Source: Branchiostoma lanceolatum (lineage: Eukaryota > Chordata > Leptocardii > Amphioxiformes > Branchiostomatidae). From it: a stretch of 64,000 nucleotides of DNA. Positions 23,901 to 32,900 of this stretch are shown in pieces. The DNA is taken from the NCBI RefSeq assembly GCF_035083965.1, contig NC_089737.1, forward strand, positions 15,303,029-15,367,028, read 5' to 3'. The position numbers and the translations under genes are program-made. The number at the start of each line of letters is the position of its first letter. Position 1 is the stretch's first letter. The notes under the pieces were generated by a model, which made no database searches, had not been told where the DNA came from, and saw nothing but the letters and a program-made list of their open reading frames with translations.

Positions 23901-26900
23901 GTTACAAGACCACAAGAGTGAAGACATGGTGGAGGAAAGAAAAAAGGAAGAAGGGATCTGGGTACAAGGCACAGCACCTTCATCCGAACTTTTCCAAAGA
24001 ACACAGTTACAGCGAGAAAAGGGACTAGACAATGTGCGTCGAGGTTGTACTAGGAAGCTGTGTGTTATTGTGAAACACTATATCTACATATAGTAACATT
24101 TCTCACACTTGACCTTTAAACCGTACCTACTCGATGCGTTCGTGCCCGGCGGTCGTGCCGCCCGTGACTTCCCGTGACCTTCCTTTTTTTTGGGGGGGGG
24201 GGGTGTTGGGGTGTTGTTGTGGGGATGTCGTTTCTTATGGGGGGGGGGGGGGCACAGTTCAAGCATTTGACGGATTTATTGCTTTGTGAGGCACTTGGGG
24301 TATCCTGGGTGTCCTGTACATCTGTCGTGATCGAAGCAGTTCTTCCTCTGTTGGTTAACAACGCTCTCCTCGTAAGATAGATGGGCTACATTCACGCAGA
24401 GCTTGTCGTTGCAGAGGTGGCTAACGTGCTTGTGTGTTTGGAGGTAGGGAAGGTCCGACTTCAGGAAGTAGGCCAATCGGTGAGGACCGGCCACGCTTCC
24501 ATCTCCTCCCTCTGCTTTCGTGACCACGATCCGCCCATACCCTCGCGAGTTCTTTGCCCCAGTCCATTTCACGCAGCCTCCACTTGTTGCCACAGTCTTC
24601 CGTGAAATCTTGGTCAGTAACTTTGCTGCGTTATCGGCAGAGGGACGTTTATCAAAGATATTCCCACTACTACACGAAGCCATGTGTACAGCTCTCAGAT
24701 TCCTTTCACACTCCAAGGTGAGAAAACGAAAGGCTGGGCCCTAGATTACGCGAGCGGCTATCATCCAATCAGATAGCTTAGCGTATTGTTATGATTGACG
24801 TTCCTAATACCCGCGACGGCGGTTTATGGCTATTTTGCCCTTCTTTCGTTTTCTAAAGGTACCATTGTGGCATGTTATTACTGTAATTTCGTTATTCGGT
24901 TATATCTATGATTGGTAGTACTGTTAGTAGAAGTTTTTGCCTTTGACTTGAGCGGGGCTTGTCGACATTTCTGTTCTTTTCGACATTGACCGTAATTCTA
25001 ACTGTACAGGATTGCTAATTTTGTCTTCATATAAACATATGTAACATGTACTGTGCGTGAGTGTCTTTTTTTGTCCTCAAAATCGTTGTTATAGCGCTGT
25101 TTTGTAAAATATATAAATTGCCACCCCCGTAAAAGTAGGCACGCCCGTTTCCATGGTAACGGTCAAGGGTGAACATTGCAATTTGTGTCATAGAAACGCA
25201 CATCGCAGCCTGGACCTAGATCCTTTTGAAATTTTCGACCTACCACCAACCGCTGATTTTTAATGAATATTTTAAATTTCTATTAAGGTCTCATTCCTGT
25301 GTTAGGCTGTTCAATTGGAATCAACGATGAAATACGCAACTTTATGACTAAAAATCTAGAAAACAAAAAAAAATTATGGAGTCGTTTTACTTTCTGTTGG
25401 AAGCACACGTATTCGTCGTGAAATAAAAAAAGATTCACCCAAAACTAACCGTGACAATGATATTTATCGCATTTCAAACTGCAAGTACCCACTATCCGCA
25501 CGAGGCCGCTGTTGTACCTCCAGCGCCGACCGCAGCACTCCTAGAAACATGAGTATCGCTCGTATCCTATCGCTCGGATGACGAAACTTTCCTACCCAAT
25601 CCTGACAGTTATAAACAAGCTTTCATCTAAAATTCTTCTTATATCAGATCAGGCCGATAAAAGGCAATATATGATCCACCTAAACACACGCCTCTTATGC
25701 CCGGTTATTGGTTTTGGACGGATTCTTTGGGAGGGTACACGCGGATTAATACAGGAGTGAGACCTGAAGCTGGGGGACCTGGGGCAGCTGAACGGGTTCT
25801 TCTTGATGTCACGGAAGGCCTCAACTGAAATGAAATAGAAAATATATAGATATTTGCAACTTCTTTGCAACATTGTTATGAACAAGGGCTACCCAATCAC
25901 TTTCTGGATTATGTTCGTTGCATCCTTCCTCTCTCTTTCTATTTCTCTCTCTCTCCTTTTCTATCACCCTCTCTCTGTTCGCCGTAGACGTTTGGTTGTT
26001 CACACGGCTAGCTGTCATTATTTTAGTTTGTTAAATAATACATTCATACTATCATTGGAGGGTGTTGGAACTATTTCTGCTGTGCAAGGACATTAAAGTG
26101 TGTTGCCTCACCAGCTTAAACCCCCTGGACAGAGCTTTTTGGAAGAGTGGTGTGAAGACTAGCCGACTGCTGCCCACCCGTGTCAGGGACCCCGGCAGCA
26201 ATATAATCAAATAATGGATACTATAACGTGTGCCCGGACTTACCGTTCAGAGGAATCTGGTCGTCATACATGGAGTCGCGCTTGGAGCCGGGACGGACCA
26301 TCCTCGGCCGGTTCTTGTCCTCGCCCTCGGGACGCACCACCCTCGGCCTGTTCTTGTCCTCGCCCTCGGGACGCACCACCCTCGGTCTGTTCTTGTCCTC
26401 CCCCTCGGGCTTCCTACCGGGGCGGGGCACGCGGCCGGTCGGGCGAGGGCGGTTGTCGGGCCGCCGGCGATCCTGGGCCGCCTCCACGTTGGCCCGGACG
26501 TGCTCACGTGCCTTGCTGATGCATTCGCTCCTCTCATCACCTGGTAAGAAAGACAGACACAGTTCGGGACCAAATCTCAAAGCAAATGTTGTGGAATATC
26601 GGATTGCTGAGAGCTTTTCTGTTAGTCTTCTAAGTCGGGTACTAAGTATATTTATCATGAATGACAGACTGATACCAGGGACTTCACAGGCCAGTTTCCG
26701 CGGTCGCAGGGAAAAAAAAATGTACTGCTGGCACTGTTAGAGTTAAACCCTGCGATGGCCAACGGGGTAGAGTGCCGCCTCTGGGAGCCTGACGTAAGTT
26801 TCTCCCTCAGCAGAATTGATCGGTATCGCCTTGTGTGCGGTGGCGTCTGGCATTCATGCTAGGCATCTCTTTTGGGGTGGGTGGTTGTCAGAAAAGCTCG

Positions 26901-29900
26901 TCAGTAAGGAAATCTTACGTATACGATCTTTCATCCCAACTGAAAATTACGTCATAGCCACGTGACGACCAATATCCAATGATCAACGGGAAATATGATT
27001 TACCTTCGTAGCGGCAGCACAGCCCCATCATGGTCCAGAAGCGCATGCGCTTGGGACGCTGACCCAGCCTTCCCTTGGCGGCCTTGCACAGTCTGTCGAA
27101 CTGGGCGCCTGGAGGGAAAAACAAAGAAACAAACCAAGAATGTAAGCCAATTGCACGTATGCAATGCGAAACATTCCTTAACAGTATGTATCAAAAATCT
27201 AAACATTATAGTACTTGATGAAAAGATGCGGAAAAGGACTTTTAAAATGAGAAGGAAGCAGGTATGTCAATGAATGATGTCGATTACAAATTCGATTACA
27301 AAACACAATGCGCACCTTTTCCCAATACAGAATAACATATTTATAAAACAAAGTTAAGGCAAGATTAGGAAATCTTACCGTCCATGTTCTCAATATCTTC
27401 CTCTTCTTCTTCGTCCATTTCTTCTTCATCAGATTCGGACATCTCCTCCTCCTCCTCCCACTCTTCCTCTTCGTACTCAGACTCCGGCTCGTACTCGCCG
27501 TCTTCCGCGATCTCCTTAACAACGGTCATCATGTCTGTTGGAAATAAAGAGAGATGTAATATGATGACAATAATTCAGTGTTTTAGTATTTGTATCGTAC
27601 ATGCTTAGATGCAAGCACAGTCTGGCTCTGTGGGGAAGACTCCAAAACGTTATATACAGCGTCTCCTACAGAACTGTAACCTTGGTCCAATGCATACAGA
27701 CGGTGATCTACGGGAGGTTAACCCTGTCGATGGCTTCGCAATTCGGCTCTAAATCGGAGTTTTCCGCGATCTCCTTAACCACGGTCATCACGTCTGGTGT
27801 GGACAAGGAGAGAAGTAAAATGAGGACAAAGTTTCACATGTAATGTTTTTAATTAATTAACAAGATAATCAAAATACGGGACATTCTTTATCACTATCAG
27901 AATAGCAGTGAGTATGTGTAATATTTCCTGAAGCAGGGGGTAAATAAAGATGATTGTTACCTTTCTTTGGCTGGTATTTCTCCACTGGCATCATCTCTGC
28001 TTCCTCTGTTACAACAAATCGAAGTTTAGTTTTTCAAGCATTGTTGATTTACAACGGAGGCTAAAAACTGAAATGTACAAATGCTACTTTCACAAAATGA
28101 CAGTGTTGATTGCTACAGTATACAGTAATTTTACGATTGACATCGAAATTTCAACTAAAAGAACGATTACGTTTCACGAAATTTAAGCTTCTGATAGCTA
28201 CTCTGGGAATGAGATCGTGGCCCGGGCGTCACGTGAGTGTTCTCACCTTTCTGTCCTTCCATCTCGTTCTTGACGTCGGCGTCATAGTTGACGTCTTCCC
28301 TTGCGCACACCGTCTTGGTCAGCGGCCCGTCTTCGAGACGACCGTCGTCAAGGTAGTACTTGGTTTTGTCTTCAATCACCGTGGCCCTGGAGGGAGAGAC
28401 ACGAGATAGCAATGTAGGCACATATACGTAACAAGAGGGTCAGACGAGGGTCAGATGAGGGTCAGAGAGATAGATTAAGGTTAAGACAAAACATTTTAAC
28501 AATGTGTAGTGACTACGTGCATGCGTATACATACTTTGTAATGTGTTGTGCGACATCGACCTTCAGACAAAGCTCGGACAAAGGCAGACCTCAAAGACGA
28601 AGGACTGAGACCTATATTGAAGGTGGCAAACTTGTTTCCCAATAACACTGGTAGGATACACCCCCATAAACTTCGGGTTTGTAAAAGCGAGAAAGATGAG
28701 ATTCTACAAGCTATGGGACAGATTCTCCGATATCATAAGAAAGAAACATAAAACAATATATGGCATGTAGTGTGTTGTGCACATCAAAGATATGGCTCAA
28801 AGGCGAAGGACCTGGAATTTTAAATTAAGAGAGCCAACTAATGTCTGAGGATATTTCCTAAGAATAAGACACAAGTGCACGGTGCTTCCACTAGTGCAAA
28901 ACACCCTACATTGATTATCGTCATGTAGACATTTAGATTATCGTCGTGTAGACATTTAGATTATCGCCATGTAGACGCACAACCCTCATTGACAATCTAA
29001 AAGGGATGTTGGGCTCAGTGACATTTCAATAAAAAGAGCTGAGATCGCTAACGGAAGACCGGACTGAGTGGTTCAGAAGGACTCATTGTCTCCCGAGATC
29101 ACATCACAGATGCCCTCGTCCACCCCCGGACAAGCATCATTTAGTTACTGTACTAGAACAACAGTAGCTAATTGAACTATTGGCATAACTTTGTCTTGAA
29201 TTAATCTTCTTTTTGAAGACTACTTCAAGACATCCTAAATTGTCTTTACCTCATTAACATATCTATTCAGAGTTTTGGTATAAAGCTGGTGTTCTCAGTC
29301 CTATCGTTAGTCACTGACGAAAGACAGTGGATACTGTCTGAAACGTCTGACTGTTTCAAAATCTTATCCAGTTGCTTGAGTAATTATTTTTGGCGTCCTC
29401 GTCCAAGGTTCAAGACACTTACCTGAAGGTGACGCATCCGCAAGGGGGCGCTTTCCAGCTGAGCGGCACCTTGATGGTTGGCTCATCCTTACTGTTGATG
29501 AGCACGTTGCAGTGCTTCAGTTCCTTCACGCCCTTGTGGTACGCCTTCAGCTTTCCCGGCGTGCACTTCGCGTCGTCTGACGTCACGCTGACGTGGAAGC
29601 CCTGGAACATCCGGCCGCGGTCGTTACTGCGCAGGCCCACTGGAGGGAACGAGGGAGTGAGTGAATGAGTGAGTGAGTGAGTGAACGAACAGATAACAGC
29701 AACAACAGAAAGACCCAAAACCGGTTCCGCTGCAATACTACTAGTATAGCAAATCGCTAGGGTCCTCTTAACCTTTCGAGGTCTCACAATGACATGCCCA
29801 TCTAAACAATCCTTCCAGACATTCATGGGTTGTGGTGTACCATATAAAACCTCCTTGGGTGTACACAGAAGGAAGGACACACGCACGAAGTGACGAACGC

Positions 29901-32900
29901 TGACGAAAACATAACCTTCACGGCGAAGGTAAAAATATCACAAATAACGACTGTCTTACGCGTGTGGGTCTCCAGCGGCTTGAAGCCCTCCTCCGCCTCG
30001 TACACGTCCAGCTGGTAGAGCGACTTCCCCTCCGAGAGCTCATTGTAGGTCTTCTCGGCACCGGTCTTAGCCAGGTCCGAGGGGTACCGGTCGGGGCACC
30101 CGTGGTGCTTCTCTGCGGGAAGGAATGGAGGAATGGATGCATGAATAAATGAATAAAAAAAGGAAAATATGTATGGACAAAAAGTTACAATTATAATGAT
30201 TGTTTGGAAAATATGAGAACAAGCTATTTCAACCTTGTACTGCCAAGATAACAGAATGATAAGAAATTTTATGGGCGAAGTACTAAAATAGCTTCCGCTT
30301 TCTTCACAGTGGTCTGTGGGATGTTCAATGTGTCGTTTTTCTAGTGCAGTATCTACTAGTGAATTGTGGTTGTGCTTCATTCGGTCTAAATGCATTTTTG
30401 ACGTTCTGACCCAGTCAACAAGCATCAGAAATAGCGCAAGAACTTTTCTCATGAATGTGTACTATCAACATGATTTTGTTTTAGCTTGAAAGTTCATCTG
30501 TGTTGGTGCAAAGGAACTGGTGTTGTACAGTCAAAAATTTGGGTTAAATCCACTTTTTTGTTGGAAAATAATCAAACTTGTTTTAGAATGATTTTGTTTT
30601 GATATTCATGTAATGTAAAATTACCCTTGGGTTAAGATGTTGCAAACAACCACGAGTTTCGCACTGCCCCGGGAAACCAGTTTGGTCACACATTTAGCCG
30701 TGTGTAAACCTAACAACATGGTGTCAGCGGTTTGTTTGGCGACAAAACAACTGGAGGGGAAAGATCAATTTTCTGTGGTAGAGACGGGCAGATTAAAGTC
30801 CAAACAAGTTTACCTGTGGGGCATTTGTGGTAATCTCCAAGCAGATGTAAGGTTACTTACGTCTCAGTGTTTAACGCGGGCTTTTACAACATTAAACGCG
30901 CCTTTCTAACACATTTTAAAGTGTAGATCTTCGCCAGTACCTAGCGCTAACGTAAAGCGTCCACCAGTTTTATATATCATTTTGTTGCTGAAGAAATTAG
31001 ATAAATGGTAAATAATAGTTAGCTTAAAGTGTTTGTAACTCGGTAACGCCAAGGACCTCCTTGGTAACGCTATGACCAATAAGAACCTAGTAGAGAGAAG
31101 CATTTGTGTGAGCATTGGTACTTGTTTTCGAAAGATACATAAACGAATGCTCTATGGCGTTATCATGAGATAACTCGAAATGGAAAATATCTTATACATG
31201 CGAATTTGTGAACAATTGCTGAGTAATGCTGTTTCCTTCGTCCTTCAGGCAGGTAAATCACGTGATGGTTGACATCAGTACCTGGTACGACGCTGGAACG
31301 ATTAAGTCATCGTCAGGTGATGGTTTCTGAGATGGGACAACCTTTATCTACACAAAAGTTACTCAAGCAACTTGATAAGTTTTGTAAACGGTAAGACGTT
31401 TTATACTCAGCCACTGTAAAAAGACAGAAACCAGGGTCCTGAAACAGCTGACTGTTTACCAAACTTATCCAGTTTCTTGAGAACAATTGTATTGGGTATC
31501 TTGTTACCTGGATATCCAACATTCCTCGATGTATTTGACAATGGCTTTATCATTATGACTGTGGATACACTGTACATTGCTTACGTGTTTTTTTTCAACG
31601 TTCTTGTTTTTATTCACGAAACTTCCCCGGTGTGAATCGGGTCTATTCTCCCATTGTCGTTGCCATAAGTATAACAAACAATATCCATTGTTATTCTAAT
31701 CCTTATAGAATTTGCGCAAACAAAAGCCACTTGAAAGCTTAACAGTTAACGTTTATTCCATCCGCTAATCTCATGGCTATTGTTTTCATTACCGATCTTC
31801 AAAATGCTAATTTGCGTTGTGTACCTTTGTTAATTGGCATTGCGGCGACAATGGAATTGTGAACAATTTGTTGCACCCTGTGGCATTGTTGAATTTGTAC
31901 ACTTCCGACCAGCCCATAAAATCAGTCCCTGCCTATAACCTCCTTGGTCCCACCAATATAAAACCTCCTTGTCCCACAAATACATGATCATTACAAATTT
32001 TAACAACAAGTTGGGAGTATACTTTTCATGATGAGAATCAAGCAACAGTGACCTAAAATCAAAGCTTCCAGTCTATTTTCACAGCTTTGACAACAAGGTT
32101 AATGATAATTCAGCCCGAGACAGTCCCTTTTGTCGTAACCCCGATCACAAGTCACTTGTTTTCGACTATTCGACTCTTAAGTGGCACTCCGACCTTTGTG
32201 ACCACAAACTTGTCGAACTTTAGTCTTTAGTCACACATGCGGGGCGGGTCGCACTATGGTACGAATGGGTTCAGCCACAAGCAGATATGAGGCTGCAACG
32301 GCATGTTTTTCAGCTTCCGTCAAGTTTCTACGTGCTTCATTTCATTCAAATGCCGAGAAATAACGGGAGATTGGTGAAGCACAAAATGATGTGACCTACA
32401 AGCCGGGGGTAAAGTGTAGCGTAATCAGCCGTTGTGATTCCACGTTATTTGTAGCAGGACCGTTCAAATTTAGCGTAGAGGGTGATTTGTGGTGCAAAAT
32501 ATAACGTTAGGAGCCTAAAATTTATGCAGCACAAAGATAAGCCTTTGCCGAATCTAGCCATAGTCACCCCATGCATACCCACACTACAAAAATACTACAA
32601 AAATACTGAGAAATGGGTGATTTTTGAGACGCACATTTTGTCGCATGCCATAAAAACAGTCCAAGCGTTTGACAAACCATCAGAAATATTGACGCTACGT
32701 ACTCCTACCTGACAGAAGTTAAATTATGTATCGCTATTCAATCAGTTACAGGTATATGCCGTCTGACAAGTTTTGAAAGGCAAAGTACAAGGCCGAAAAT
32801 CCGAGGGTTAATGTTTTTAAAAAGGAGATCTCTCTCAAAATCATACGGTTCTATGTGTTATCCACGGGAATAATAGTAAGGAGTGCTGTAGCCTGACTTA

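Larger units (their letters stand above)
21047..25764 (+). mobile_element. 4.7-kb DNA transposon with long terminal direct repeats, a transposase and a His-Cys box nuclease
   Basis: The two 478-bp ends (21047-21524, 25287-25764) are direct repeats that appear identical by eye. The outer flanks carry a TGAA duplication (21043-21046, 25765-25768). Each repeat starts GGTCTCATTCCTGTGTTA and ends in its near inverted complement (16 of 18 positions). Both inner borders abut TTAA (21525-21528, 25283-25286). Inside are the transposase (+) and nuclease (-) genes, tail to tail. It is not an LTR retrotransposon: the ends are not TG...CA and no reverse transcriptase, protease or RNase H is seen. The 4-bp target resembles TTAA-type superfamilies (Kolobok, Sola3), while the transposase looks Mutator-like, so the superfamily is left open. 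It interrupts a coding exon of the 25-exon gene. Identical ends suggest a recent insertion or gene conversion. Confidence 0.93.

Noticed and set aside
21047..25764. LTR retrotransposon
   Set aside because: Direct repeats lack TG...CA ends, no primer-binding site or reverse transcriptase is seen, and the encoded enzyme is DDE-type.
30637..30909. 90-codon plus-strand frame
   Set aside because: It lies in intron 1 of the 25-exon gene, carries the dispersed TCTCCAAGCAGAT repeat and shows no domain.
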